The notes beneath the pieces were generated by a model. That model did not search any database. It was not told the DNA's origin and saw nothing but the letters and a program-made list of their open reading frames with translations. Made by a program: the position numbers and the translations under genes. From Novosphingobium sp. SCN 66-18 (GTDB lineage: Bacteria; Pseudomonadota; Alphaproteobacteria; Sphingomonadales; Sphingomonadaceae), in assembly GCA_001725355.1 (NCBI GenBank), contig MEGD01000042.1, positions 1 to 35,163 of the forward strand: a DNA stretch of 35,163 bases, in the 5' to 3' direction. How positions within the stretch are numbered: the stretch's first letter is position 1; each line of letters begins with the position of its first letter. Positions 16,260 through 24,752 of the stretch are shown here, one piece after another.

Positions 16260-17705
16260 ATGATGCGTACCCTCTTCCTCCAGGCCCCCTCTTTCGATGG
16301 TTATGACGGGGGCGCGGGCGCGCGCTACCAGATGAAGCGCGAGGTCAAGAGCTTCTGGTATCCCACCTGGCTGGCCCAGCCGGCGGCGATGGTCGAGGGA
16401 TCAAAGCTGATCGACGCCCCGGCGCACGACCAGACCTGGGAAGACATCGCGCACGAATTCGACGAACGCGATCTGGTCATCCTCCACACCTCCACGCCCA
16501 GCTTCAACCAGGACATCCGCACCGCCGCGCTGATCAAGCAGCGCAATCCCAAGATCGTGATCGGCTTCGTGGGCGCCAAGGTCGCGGTCGAGCCGGACAA
16601 GAGCCTGGCCGCCAGTGCGGACATCGATTTCGTCGCGCGCGAGGAATACGATTTCACCATCGTCGAGATCGCGCAAGGCAAGCCGCTGGCCGAAGTCGAC
16701 GGCATCACCTGGCGTGGGCCGGACGGCACGTTCATCCGCAACAAGGACCGCGAGATGATCGAGGACATGGACGTGCTGCCCATGGTCTCCCCGATCTACC
16801 GGCGCGATCTGGACCTGACCAAGTATTACGGCGGCTACCAGCGCCACCCTTACGTCAGCTTCTACACCGGGCGCGGGTGCAAGAGCCGCTGCACCTTCTG
16901 CCTGTGGCCGCAGACGATCAGCGGCCACCGCTATCGTCACCGCACCGTGCCCAAGGTGATCGAGGAGGTGAAGTACATCCTCAAGGAAATGCCCGAGGTG
17001 AAGGAGATCTTCTTCGACGACGATACGCTGGCCGACGCGCACGATTTCGTGGTCGAGCTGTCGGGCGAACTCGCCAAGCTCGGCTTTGGCCAGAAGGGCT
17101 TCGACATCACCTGGGGCTGCAACGCCAAGGCGAACGTGCCCCAGTCGGTGCTGAAGGCGATGAAGGAAGGCGGATGCCGCGTGCTGCTGGTCGGCTATGA
17201 AAGCGGCAACCAGAAGATTCTGCACAACATCAAGAAGGGCCTGCGCACCGATGTGGCGCGGCAGTTCACCAAGGACGCCCACGCCCTTGGCCTCACCATC
17301 CACGGCACCTTCATCCTCGGCCTGCCGGGCGAGACGCTGGAGACGATCGAGGAAACGATCCGCTACGCGATCGAGCTGAACCCCCACACCATCCAGGTCA
17401 GCCTGGCAGCGCCCTATCCGGGCACGTTCCTCTACAAGCAGGCGACCGAGAACGGCTGGTTCGACGGCAGCGATCACCTGCTGACCGACGGCGGCAACCA
17501 GATCGCGCAGCTCAGCTATCCGCACCTTCCGGCCAGCGTGATCTTCGACAAGGTGGAGGAGTTCTACAAGCGGTTCTACTTCCGCCCACGCAAGATCGGC
17601 GCGATCATGGGCGAGATGATCCGCGATTGGGACATGATGAAGCGCCGCCTGCGCGAAGGCGTGGAATTCTTCGACTTCCTGCGTCGGCGCAAGGAAGCCG
17701 CCTGA
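16260..17705 (+). CDS. hpnJ: HpnJ, B12-binding radical SAM enzyme (cyclitol ether formation)
   Basis: 481 aa. The N-terminal third is a B12-binding-like domain (MRTLFLQAPSF, then DLVILHTSTPSF and IVIGFVGAKVAVEP). The radical-SAM core carries CKSRCTFC (CxxxCxxC) at about residues 207-214, FFDDDTLADAH, and TIHGTFILGLPGET. In the characterised Burkholderia pathway HpnJ turns bacteriohopanetetrol glucosamine into the cyclitol ether. Tandem ATGs at 16260 and 16263 follow the hpnI stop by two to five bases; the exact start is open, and GGAG (16245-16248) slightly favours 16260. Confidence 0.94.
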   Translation: MMRTLFLQAPSFDGYDGGAGARYQMKREVKSFWYPTWLAQPAAMVEGSKLIDAPAHDQTWEDIAHEFDERDLVILHTSTPSFNQDIRTAALIKQRNPKIVIGFVGAKVAVEPDKSLAASADIDFVAREEYDFTIVEIAQGKPLAEVDGITWRGPDGTFIRNKDREMIEDMDVLPMVSPIYRRDLDLTKYYGGYQRHPYVSFYTGRGCKSRCTFCLWPQTISGHRYRHRTVPKVIEEVKYILKEMPEVKEIFFDDDTLADAHDFVVELSGELAKLGFGQKGFDITWGCNAKANVPQSVLKAMKEGGCRVLLVGYESGNQKILHNIKKGLRTDVARQFTKDAHALGLTIHGTFILGLPGETLETIEETIRYAIELNPHTIQVSLAAPYPGTFLYKQATENGWFDGSDHLLTDGGNQIAQLSYPHLPASVIFDKVEEFYKRFYFRPRKIGAIMGEMIRDWDMMKRRLREGVEFFDFLRRRKEAA

Positions 17706-17727
17706 CCGCCGGCACGGACCACCCACG

Positions 17728-18558
17728 TTGAAAAGGCTGGTGATTACCGCGGATGACTTCGGCGCTTCGGCCGAAGTCAACGACGCGGTCGAGCAGGCAC
17801 ATCGCGAAGGCGTGCTCAGCGCCGCCAGCCTGATGGTGGGCGGCGCGGCGGCGCAGGACGCGGTGGCGCGCGCCCGGCGATTGCCGGCGCTCGGTGTCGG
17901 CCTGCATGTCGTGCTGGTCGATGGCCGGCCGGTGCTGCCCCCGGAACGGGTGCCGGCGCTGGTCGATGCCGACGGTTGCTTCCGTACCGACATGGTGCGC
18001 GCCGGGATCACCATCTTCGCGTCAACCGCGGCGCGGCAGCAACTCGCCGCGGAGGTGGATGCCCAGTTCGCCGCCTTCGCGGAGACCGGCCTGCCGCTCG
18101 ACCACGTCAACGCGCACAAGCACTTCCACCTGCATCCGACCATCGCCGGAACCATCCTGAAAGTCGGCCGGCGCTATGGCATCAAGGCGATGCGTGCGCC
18201 TATCGAACCGCGCGCCGTCCTGACCGCGATCGACGGCACGCGCGCCGGGCCGGGCATCGAGCGGTGGTGGGCCAGGCTCGTCCGGCGGCGGATGCGCGCG
18301 GCCGGCCTGGTCGTGCCGGATCAGGTCTTCGGCCTCGCCTGGTCGGGCGCGCTGACCGCCGACCGCCTGCGCGGACTGCTCGATCATCTGCCCGACGGTT
18401 TGACCGAGATCTATGCGCATCCGGCGACAGGCCCCTATCAGGGCGCCGCGCCGGGCTATCGCTATGCCGAGGAACTCGCCGCGCTGACGGATGCGCTTGC
18501 CAAGCAGGCCATCGCGCGCAATGGCGTGAGCCTTGGAAAGTTTGCCGATTTCAAGTGA
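17728..18558 (+). CDS. hpnK: HpnK, YdjC-like hopanoid N-deacetylase
   Basis: 276 aa of the YdjC/ChbG deacetylase family. HpnK removes the acetyl group from BHT-N-acetylglucosamine, between HpnI and HpnJ in the pathway. The metal-site motifs are visible: TADDFG (residues 7-12), GVGLHVVLVDGRPV and LDHVNAHKHFHLHP. The start is a TTG at 17728, because the sequence KRLVITADDFG directly after it is the conserved family N-terminus and no ATG or GTG lies between it and the hpnJ stop in frame. The next in-frame option, GTG at 17740, would cut into that strand. The Shine-Dalgarno is weak, so translation may be low or coupled to hpnJ. Confidence 0.93.
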   Translation: MKRLVITADDFGASAEVNDAVEQAHREGVLSAASLMVGGAAAQDAVARARRLPALGVGLHVVLVDGRPVLPPERVPALVDADGCFRTDMVRAGITIFASTAARQQLAAEVDAQFAAFAETGLPLDHVNAHKHFHLHPTIAGTILKVGRRYGIKAMRAPIEPRAVLTAIDGTRAGPGIERWWARLVRRRMRAAGLVVPDQVFGLAWSGALTADRLRGLLDHLPDGLTEIYAHPATGPYQGAAPGYRYAEELAALTDALAKQAIARNGVSLGKFADFK

Positions 18559-18568
18559 GGACCACCCC

Positions 18569-19483
18569 ATGACGACTCTCGTCCGCACCTGGGGCGAATA
18601 CGATGAGGCCGCCCCTCTCCCCAAAGGCCGCGTGAAGCTGGGCAGCAAGGATCATCTCATGCTGATGAGCCGCACGCTGCTCGACACGCATGACCCTTAC
18701 CGCCCGGCCGTGATCGACTGGCCCAGGCTCGACGACGAAACGCGCGACAAGATCGTCTCGCTGCCTATCTGGGACATCGCCGTGGCCACCGAAGGCCGCG
18801 CGGGCATGAACGTGAAGACCTACGCCGAATACATCGACGATCCCCTGCTCAAGGCGGCGGTGGAGATGGACGGGTTCGAGGAAGCACGCCACAAGGTGGT
18901 GCTGGCGGACATGGTGCGCGCCTATGGCATCGAACTGGCGCCGGAGCCGGAATACCAGCGCCCGAATGACCCGGAGTTCGCGTTCATGCGCACCGGCTAT
19001 TCGGAATGCATCGACAGCTTCTTCGGTTTCGGCCTGTTCAAGATCGCCCGGGATTCGGGCTTCTTTCCGCCCGAACTGGTCGATACGTTCGAGCCGGTGA
19101 TGCGCGAGGAAGGCCGCCATATCCTGTTCTTCGTGAACTGGGTGGCATGGTGGCGGCGCAACATGCCATGGTGGCGGCGGCCGTGGTTCGAGATCAAGGT
19201 GATCGCCGTCTGGATCGCCCTGATCCTCGAACGGATCGATACCGCCAAGGGCATGGGCAAGGACAATACCAAGGCGCAGGAAAACAACTTCACGCTGAAC
19301 GGGTCCAAGGAACTGGGCGTGGAGATTACCTTTCCGGAACTGGCGCGCATCTGCCTGGCCGAGAACGACCGCCGGCTGGCCCCCTATGACGAGCGCCTGA
19401 TCCGCCCGCGCTTCGTGCCGGCGATGATCCGGCTGGCATTGCGCTTCGCGAAGGCGCCCGCCCCCGCGGGAGAAGCCACCTGA
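18569..19483 (+). CDS. Ferritin-like di-iron protein candidate in the hopanoid operon
   Basis: 304 aa with no name I can give with certainty. Two ExxH motifs stand out, EARH (residues 105-108) and EGRH (181-184), with single glutamates between and before them (E146 in YSECID, E75 in TEGRAG). The order E, ExxH, E, ExxH in four helices is that of ferritin-like di-iron carboxylate enzymes and stores. After residue 190 comes a tryptophan- and arginine-rich stretch (WVAWWRRNMPWWRRPW) and a hydrophobic helix (VIAVWIALIL), suggesting membrane association. GAGG overlaps the hpnK stop eight bases before the ATG, and hpnL starts inside its stop codon, so it is in the headgroup operon. A role in oxidising a hopanoid or protecting HpnH/HpnJ is inference. 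Confidence 0.85.
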   Translation: MTTLVRTWGEYDEAAPLPKGRVKLGSKDHLMLMSRTLLDTHDPYRPAVIDWPRLDDETRDKIVSLPIWDIAVATEGRAGMNVKTYAEYIDDPLLKAAVEMDGFEEARHKVVLADMVRAYGIELAPEPEYQRPNDPEFAFMRTGYSECIDSFFGFGLFKIARDSGFFPPELVDTFEPVMREEGRHILFFVNWVAWWRRNMPWWRRPWFEIKVIAVWIALILERIDTAKGMGKDNTKAQENNFTLNGSKELGVEITFPELARICLAENDRRLAPYDERLIRPRFVPAMIRLALRFAKAPAPAGEAT

Positions 19484-20457
19484 AATCCTGGAGCCGCCTG
19501 GGCATTCTGCTGGCAACGATAGCGGGGCTGGGCGTCGCCATCTGGACGATCGGCAGCGCGGGCCTGACCGACGTGATCGGCACCGCCGTGCGGATGGGAG
19601 CCGGCGGCTTCGCGCTCTATTGCGCTTGGACGCTGGGCGTTTTCGTTTTGCTGGGCGCGGCCTGGCTCGCCGCTGCGCCGGGCGAACCGCCGCGCAGCCT
19701 GTTCCTGTTTACCTGGGCGCGGCTGGTGCGCGAGGCGGTGTCCGACCTGCTGCCGTTCTCGCAGCTTGGCGGGATCTTCGTCAGCACCCGCATGCTCACC
19801 CAGACATCGATTCCCACGACGCGCGTCTATGGATCGATGGTGGTCGACATGACCACGGAGATGGCAAGCCAGCTCGTCTATACCCTGTTCGGGCTGGCGA
19901 TGATGACTTCGCTGCTGATCGGCGATGGCGCGGCGGTGCGGCTGCGCCCGCTGATCCTGGGCGGTACCGGCGTGATGACCGTCGTCATCCTGCTGTTCTT
20001 CACCATGCAGCGCGCGGCGCTGGACCTGGCCGGCCGCATGGCCGAGCGCTTCCTGCCGGGATCGACCGCCCTGGCCGATGTTCGCGCCGAGCTTTCGCGC
20101 ATCTATGCCCGCCGCAGCCATGTCGGGCTGGCCTTCGTTTTCAATCTCGCGGCCTGGATCGCCAGCGGCATGGGCGCGTGGCTGGTGCTGCACCTGATGG
20201 GCGTGCGCATCGCGATCTGGGAGGTGCTTTCGCTCGAAAGCCTGATCTTCACGCTGCGCAGCGTGGCCTTCGTCGTTCCAGGCGCCATCGGCGTGCAGGA
20301 AGCAGGCTATGCGCTGGCCGCGCCGCTGTTCGGCCTGCCCCCGGAAACCGCGCTGGCGTTGTCGCTCGCCAAGCGCGCGCGCGAACTGGCGATGGGCCTG
20401 GTAACACTGCTGGGGTGGCAGCTCGGCGAAGTGCGCGGTCTTGCCCGCAGCGCCTGA
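19480..20457 (+). CDS. hpnL: HpnL, hopanoid-associated integral membrane protein
   Basis: 325 aa if read from a CTG at 19480-19482. The start is chosen because GGGAG (19468-19472) sits seven bases upstream, CTGA overlaps the previous stop, and the following residues KSWSRLGILLATIAGLG supply the first membrane helix expected in the family. The first ordinary start, GTG at 19573, would remove 31 residues and that helix. The body shows the HpnL pattern RLVREAVSDLLPFSQLGG and several helices, ending with FVVPGAIGVQEAGYALAAPLFGL, like the membrane domain of lysylphosphatidylglycerol synthases (UPF0104). Its molecular role is not known; flippase or headgroup transfer is speculation. It is the last gene of the forward hopanoid operon. 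Confidence 0.88.
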   Translation: MKSWSRLGILLATIAGLGVAIWTIGSAGLTDVIGTAVRMGAGGFALYCAWTLGVFVLLGAAWLAAAPGEPPRSLFLFTWARLVREAVSDLLPFSQLGGIFVSTRMLTQTSIPTTRVYGSMVVDMTTEMASQLVYTLFGLAMMTSLLIGDGAAVRLRPLILGGTGVMTVVILLFFTMQRAALDLAGRMAERFLPGSTALADVRAELSRIYARRSHVGLAFVFNLAAWIASGMGAWLVLHLMGVRIAIWEVLSLESLIFTLRSVAFVVPGAIGVQEAGYALAAPLFGLPPETALALSLAKRARELAMGLVTLLGWQLGEVRGLARSA

Positions 20458-20495
20458 AGCCCTGACCGGAAACGCGAGCATCCCCGCACCGGTTT

Positions 20496-20513
20496 GTGAC
20501 AACGCAGTGAGCC
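20496..20513 (-). promoter_or_regulatory. Weak reverse-oriented Pho-box-like site before phoR
   Basis: On the reverse strand, GGCTCAC and TTGTCAC are spaced by four bases, giving the 11-base period of a Pho box. Only the second half matches well, and the orientation points away from phoR. It lies in the 152-base gap between hpnL and phoR, which otherwise shows no clear signal. Confidence 0.18.
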
Positions 20514-20609
20514 ACTTGCGCCGTCATCGCGGCCTGACCTATGCCCAATCCGGTCGCATCCGCGCGGCCGGGATTCGGATGCCATCACTCTTTCGGAATA
20601 CGCCATTCG

Positions 20610-21824
20610 ATGAAGGGTTCCGCTCCGCCTTGGCCCGGTCTTGCGCCCAGCATGGTTCCGGCCATCATCATCGCCCTGTGCGCCTCCGGCGCCATGCTGC
20701 TGGCCGGTGCCGGCTTCTGGCTGACGCTGGCCGTGCTGGTGGTGTGGCTCGCCAGCCTGTGGCTCGCCCGGCCCGAACCCGTGGTGGAAGCGCTCCCGCC
20801 TGACGACGGCAGCGTTTCGCGCCAGGCGATGATCGAACTGATCGAGCCGTTCGGCGTGCCCGTGCTGATGCTCGACGGGCAGCGCATCGCCGCCGCCAAC
20901 GCCGCCGCGCGCGAAGCGCTGGGGCCGCATGTCGTGGGCCAGGACGCGCGCGTGGCGTTGCGCCACCCCGAAGCGATCACCCTGCTCGACCAGCCGGAAG
21001 GCCGCGCGCTGGTGCGCGGACTGACCGGATCGCGCAGCATCTGGCAGGTTTCGCGCGTGGCGATCGACGAGCGCTACTCGCTGATCGAACTGGTCAACCG
21101 CACCGCCGAAGCGGACATCAGCCGCGCGCACACCGATTTCGTGGCCAACGCCAGCCATGAACTGCGCACGCCGCTCGCCTCGATCATCGGCTATATCGAG
21201 ACGCTGGCCGATCCCGACGCCAAGGTGGACGAAGCCACCGCCGCGCGCTTCCACAACACCGTGCTGCGCGAGGCGAAGCGGCTGCAGACGCTGGTCGAAG
21301 ACCTGATGTCGCTTTCCCGGATCGAGGCGGAAAAGCACGAACCGCCCAAGGAACGCATCGATCTGGGCCAGCTGGCCGCCAGCATCGGGGGCGAAGTGGG
21401 CTTTACCGTGGGCGAAAGCCGGATCGCCGTGGAAAGCGCCGAGGCGGTCGTGATCGGCGATCGCCAGCAACTGGACCAGTTGATCCGCAACCTGATCGAC
21501 AATGCCTTGAAGTACGGCGATCCCAAGGCGCCGGTGCGCGTGGGGGTCCACACCCAGGGGCACGAAGCGGTGCTGACGGTTACCGACAGGGGCGAAGGCA
21601 TCCACCCCGATCACCTTCCCTATCTGACGCGGCGCTTCTACCGCACCGATCCCAGCCGCAGCCGCGCCGCCGGGGGAACAGGGCTTGGCCTCGCCATCGT
21701 CAAGCACATCGTCGAACGCCACCGCGGACGGCTGGATATCGCCAGCAAGCTGGGCGAAGGCACGACTGTAACCGTGCGTTTCTCGATCGCGCCCGACCTT
21801 GAAGCGACGGAGGCGGCGGCCTAA
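20610..21824 (+). CDS. phoR: PhoR, phosphate-responsive sensor histidine kinase
   Basis: 404 aa. Two N-terminal membrane helices (about 15-52) are followed by a PAS-like segment (FGVPVLMLDGQRIAAANAAA) and a full kinase core: H-box SHELRTPLASIIGYIETL with the phospho-acceptor at about H183, N-box LIRNLIDNALKYG, G1 DRGEGI, F-box RRFYRTD and G2 GGTGLGLAIVKHI. PhoR phosphorylates PhoB when phosphate is scarce and is restrained by the Pst transporter and PhoU. The start is uncertain: ATG 20610 is chosen, ATG 20652 would still leave both helices, and none has a strong ribosome site. It is followed by pst genes and phoB, the usual alphaproteobacterial order. Confidence 0.92.
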   Translation: MKGSAPPWPGLAPSMVPAIIIALCASGAMLLAGAGFWLTLAVLVVWLASLWLARPEPVVEALPPDDGSVSRQAMIELIEPFGVPVLMLDGQRIAAANAAAREALGPHVVGQDARVALRHPEAITLLDQPEGRALVRGLTGSRSIWQVSRVAIDERYSLIELVNRTAEADISRAHTDFVANASHELRTPLASIIGYIETLADPDAKVDEATAARFHNTVLREAKRLQTLVEDLMSLSRIEAEKHEPPKERIDLGQLAASIGGEVGFTVGESRIAVESAEAVVIGDRQQLDQLIRNLIDNALKYGDPKAPVRVGVHTQGHEAVLTVTDRGEGIHPDHLPYLTRRFYRTDPSRSRAAGGTGLGLAIVKHIVERHRGRLDIASKLGEGTTVTVRFSIAPDLEATEAAA

Positions 21825-21842
21825 CGGAGCCACAACGGTCAG

Positions 21843-21860
21843 CCGTCACATAACTGTCAC
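21843..21860 (+). promoter_or_regulatory. Pho box upstream of pstS
   Basis: CCGTCAC, four bases (ATAA), then CTGTCAC: a 7-4-7 direct repeat with an 11-base period, matching the PhoB consensus closely. It lies 19 bases after the phoR stop and 86 bases before the pstS ATG, pointing forward. It marks a PhoB-dependent promoter for pstS-pstC-pstA-pstB-phoU-phoB. I could not identify a clear -10. Confidence 0.8.
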
Positions 21861-21946
21861 AAAACCACCGCAAGGGGGTACGTGGCCGGAAAGCCGGGTG
21901 TTCGCCCCAGGAGTCCGTGGCGGCAGCCTCGAAGGAAAGCGGTTCG

Positions 21947-22978
21947 ATGATGACGTGGCGGATTGCTTTGCCTTTGCTGGCCCTTCTGCTGTCCTCCTGC
22001 GGCCAGCAGATGGCGACGCGCGATCAGGTTCGCGCCGTGGGATCGTCAACGGTCTATCCCTTTGCCAAGGCTGTCGCGGAATCGCTGGCGCGCGCGCAAA
22101 CGGGCATCAAGTCGCCGATCATCGAATCCACCGGGACCGGCGCGGGCATGAAGCTGTTCTGCGGCGGCATCGGGCCTCGTTTCCCCGACGTCGAGAACGC
22201 CTCGCGCCGGATGAAGAAATCCGAGTTCGAGGACTGCCAAGGCAACGGCGTGAAGGATATCGTCGAGATTCAGGTCGGGCTGGACGGCGTGGCCTTCGCC
22301 GAAGGGCGCGGCGGCCCCGGCATCGCGCTCACGCCGCAGGACGTCTATCGCGCGCTGGCGCGCAATCCCTATGGCAGGCCGAACACGGCGCGTACCTGGC
22401 AGGACGTGAACCCGGCCCTGCCCGCCATGCCGATCCTGGTCTATGGCCCCCCCTCCACATCGGGCACGCGCGATGCGCTGCGGGAACTGATCCTGGTGAA
22501 GGGGTGCGATGCCGATCCGGCGATGGCCGCGCTGAAGCAGAGCAACGCCGCCCGCCACGACGCGATTTGCGGCGAAGTGCGCGAGGACGGCGGCTACGTC
22601 GATGCCGGGGAAAACGACAACCTGATCGTCCAGAAGATCGAAGCAAACCCCAAGGCCATCGGCATCTTCGGCTTTTCCTATCTGGAGGAGAACGCCGACC
22701 GGTTGCGCGGGCTGACCATGAACGGCGTGGCACCCAGCTACCAGACCATTTCGGACTTCACCTATCCCGGCGCCCGGCCCTTGTACATCTACGTGAAGAA
22801 GGCGCACCTGCGCGCCATTCCCGGCCTGAAGGCCTATGTCACGGAATGGTCAAGGCTGTGGGGCAAGGACGGTTCCTTGGCCCGGCTGGGCATGGTGGTG
22901 GCGCCGGACGCCGTGCTCGCGCAAAGCCGCAGGATCGTGGAAGAGATGCCGGCGCTGGATGGCGCGCAACTGAAGTAG
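21947..22978 (+). CDS. pstS: PstS, phosphate-binding lipoprotein
   Basis: 343 aa from ATG 21947 (a second ATG follows at once; AAGGA is at 21932-21936). The N-terminus ends in the lipobox LSSC with Cys18, so it is lipid-anchored at the periplasmic side. Phosphate-binding segments are visible: VGSSTVYPFA, ESTGTGAGMKLFC and PPSTSGTRDALRE, the last two being the anion-binding loops of PstS. FGFSYLEENADRLRGLTMNGVAPS is also typical. It captures phosphate for the PstC/PstA channel and PstB ATPase. A Pho box lies just upstream. A GTG at 21917 is an unlikely alternative start because it would bury the signal peptide. Confidence 0.95.
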   Translation: MMTWRIALPLLALLLSSCGQQMATRDQVRAVGSSTVYPFAKAVAESLARAQTGIKSPIIESTGTGAGMKLFCGGIGPRFPDVENASRRMKKSEFEDCQGNGVKDIVEIQVGLDGVAFAEGRGGPGIALTPQDVYRALARNPYGRPNTARTWQDVNPALPAMPILVYGPPSTSGTRDALRELILVKGCDADPAMAALKQSNAARHDAICGEVREDGGYVDAGENDNLIVQKIEANPKAIGIFGFSYLEENADRLRGLTMNGVAPSYQTISDFTYPGARPLYIYVKKAHLRAIPGLKAYVTEWSRLWGKDGSLARLGMVVAPDAVLAQSRRIVEEMPALDGAQLK

Positions 22979-22996
22979 GGAGTACCGTCCGGCCTC

Positions 22997-24379
22997 ATGC
23001 CCTCCGCCGTCCTTCTTCTGCTTGCCTTCGGGCTGGGCCTTGTCGGATGGCTGGCCGCGCGCGGACGCGCCTGGGCGTTCCGCCGGACCGCGCCGCGTGG
23101 CCGGATCGATTCGCTGCCCGGCTTTCACGCCTGGTACGTGGCCCTGTGGATCGCCGTGCCGGCCCTGCTGTTCGCGCTCGCCTGGAATGCGATCAGCCCG
23201 GCGCTGGTCACCCACCAGGTTCTGGCCGATCCCGCCACGACAGTCCTGCCGGCAGCCGGGTTCGAGCGTGATACCATGCTGGCGGAAGCCTATGCCGTGG
23301 CCGATGGCCGCGCCTACGGGGTCTTCAATGCCGAAGCGCAGGCGCTGGTCGAGCCGTTCCGCGCCGCGCTGCTGAAGTTCCAGTCGATCGGGCTGGCCAT
23401 CACGGTGCTGATCGCCTTCGCCGGCGGGGCCTTCGCGTTCCTGCGCCTGCGCCCCGATTTCACCGCGCGAACGCGCGTGGAACGGGCGGTCATGGCGGTG
23501 CTGTTGCTCGCCTCGCTGGTGGCGATCCTCACCACGATTGGCATCATCATCAGCCTGATCTTTGAAACCATACGCTTTTTCGGGATGATTTCGCCCACGG
23601 ACTTTCTGTTCGGGACGCATTGGTCGCCCGACCCGATGAGCACGAGCGCGCCCGATGGCAGCAAGTACGGCGCGCTGCCATTGTTCTGGGGCACGATCTA
23701 CATCGGCGCGGTGATCGCCATGATCGTGGCGATCCCGCTGGGCCTGCTGAGCGCGATCTACCTGACGCAATACGCCAGCCCGCGCGTGCGGCGGCTGATG
23801 AAGCCCCTGCTGGAAATCCTCGCCGGCATTCCCACCGTGGTCTATGGCTATTTCGCGGCGCTGACCGTGGCCCCGGCGGTGCGCGATGCCGCGCAAGCCA
23901 TCGGCATCGCCAACGCCTCCACCGAAAGCGCGGTGGCGGCGGGTCTGGTCATGGGCATCATGATCGTGCCCTTCGTCTCGTCCATGGCCGACGATTCGAT
24001 CGCCGCCGTGCCGCAGGCCATGGGCGATGGCAGCCTGGCCATGGGCGCAACCCGCGCCGAGACCATCCGGCTCGTCCTGATTCCCGCCGCCCTGCCCGGC
24101 ATCGTCGCCGGCGTGATGCTGGCGATCAGCCGCGCCATCGGCGAAACGATGATCGTGGTCATGGCCGCCGGCGCCACGGCCAACCTCACGCTCAACCCGT
24201 TCCAGAGCATGACCACGGTCACCTTCCAGATCGTCGCCATGCTGACCGGCGAAGGCAGCTTCGATCATCCTGCCACGCTCAGCGCCTTCGCGCTGGGCAT
24301 GGTGCTGTTCCTGGTCACCCTGGCGCTGAACTTCATCGCGCTGCGCGTGGTGAAGCGCTATCGCGAGGCCTATGAGTGA
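22997..24379 (+). CDS. pstC: PstC, phosphate ABC transporter permease
   Basis: 460 aa, longer than the E. coli form because of an N-terminal extension of about 140 residues with two extra membrane helices (1-20 and 45-66) and a periplasmic segment, common in alphaproteobacterial PstC. The transporter core begins near residue 150: LLASLVAILTTIGIIISLI, then WGTIYIGAVIAMIVAIPLGL and the cytoplasmic coupling motif around MGATRAETIRLVLIPAALPGI, where EAA-loop residues contact PstB. It starts 18 bases after pstS and its stop TGA overlaps the ATG of the pstA fragment (TGATG). It looks intact. Confidence 0.94.
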   Translation: MPSAVLLLLAFGLGLVGWLAARGRAWAFRRTAPRGRIDSLPGFHAWYVALWIAVPALLFALAWNAISPALVTHQVLADPATTVLPAAGFERDTMLAEAYAVADGRAYGVFNAEAQALVEPFRAALLKFQSIGLAITVLIAFAGGAFAFLRLRPDFTARTRVERAVMAVLLLASLVAILTTIGIIISLIFETIRFFGMISPTDFLFGTHWSPDPMSTSAPDGSKYGALPLFWGTIYIGAVIAMIVAIPLGLLSAIYLTQYASPRVRRLMKPLLEILAGIPTVVYGYFAALTVAPAVRDAAQAIGIANASTESAVAAGLVMGIMIVPFVSSMADDSIAAVPQAMGDGSLAMGATRAETIRLVLIPAALPGIVAGVMLAISRAIGETMIVVMAAGATANLTLNPFQSMTTVTFQIVAMLTGEGSFDHPATLSAFALGMVLFLVTLALNFIALRVVKRYREAYE

Positions 24380-24744
24380 TGCAACGGATGGATGAAGCAA
24401 GGGTGGCGGCCGATGCCCGCGCGGCGGAGCAGGAGCATATCCGCGCCACCCGTCGCGCGCGGATGGAAGCCGGCCTTGCCCGCCGCTACATGGTCGACCG
24501 GCTGTTCCGGCTGGCGGGCCTTTCCGCCGTGGTGTTCTCCGCGCTGGTGCTTGCCTTCCTGCTGGTGTCGATGACCGCCAATGGCGTGAGCGGCTTTCAG
24601 CGCAGCGAATTGCGGATGGCGGTGCCGATCCGCGGCACGATGCAGATCGACGCGCAACGGCTCGGCCAGCCCGATCCCGCCGGCGGACTGGAACTGGCGG
24701 GCCTGCCCCATGTGATCGACAGCGCCGCCAACGCCGCGTCGTAG
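24379..24744 (+). CDS. pstA: PstA, N-terminal fragment (frame disrupted)
   Basis: 121 aa. A basic cytoplasmic start (MQRMDEARVAADARAAEQ... RRARMEAGLARRY) leads to one membrane helix, LSAVVFSALVLAFLLVSMTANGVSGF, which is the first helix of PstA, and then the beginning of a periplasmic loop (ELAGLPHVIDSAANAAS) that ends at TAG 24742-24744. The rest of PstA follows in another frame. The ATG overlaps the pstC stop as TGATG; a GTG three bases earlier is also in frame. Alone, this piece cannot form a permease. It is either a broken gene, the result of a base-call error, or a split subunit; the first two are more likely. Confidence 0.8.
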   Translation: MQRMDEARVAADARAAEQEHIRATRRARMEAGLARRYMVDRLFRLAGLSAVVFSALVLAFLLVSMTANGVSGFQRSELRMAVPIRGTMQIDAQRLGQPDPAGGLELAGLPHVIDSAANAAS

Positions 24745-24752
24745 TTGGGCTC

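Noticed and set aside
16401-18155. A 584-codon reverse open frame opposite hpnJ and hpnK
   Set aside because: Antisense to two genes with clear catalytic motifs; no ribosome site or motif of its own.
20441-20803. A small gene spanning the hpnL-phoR gap
   Set aside because: It overlaps both flanking genes in another frame, has no ribosome site and no motif; the gap is better read as non-coding.
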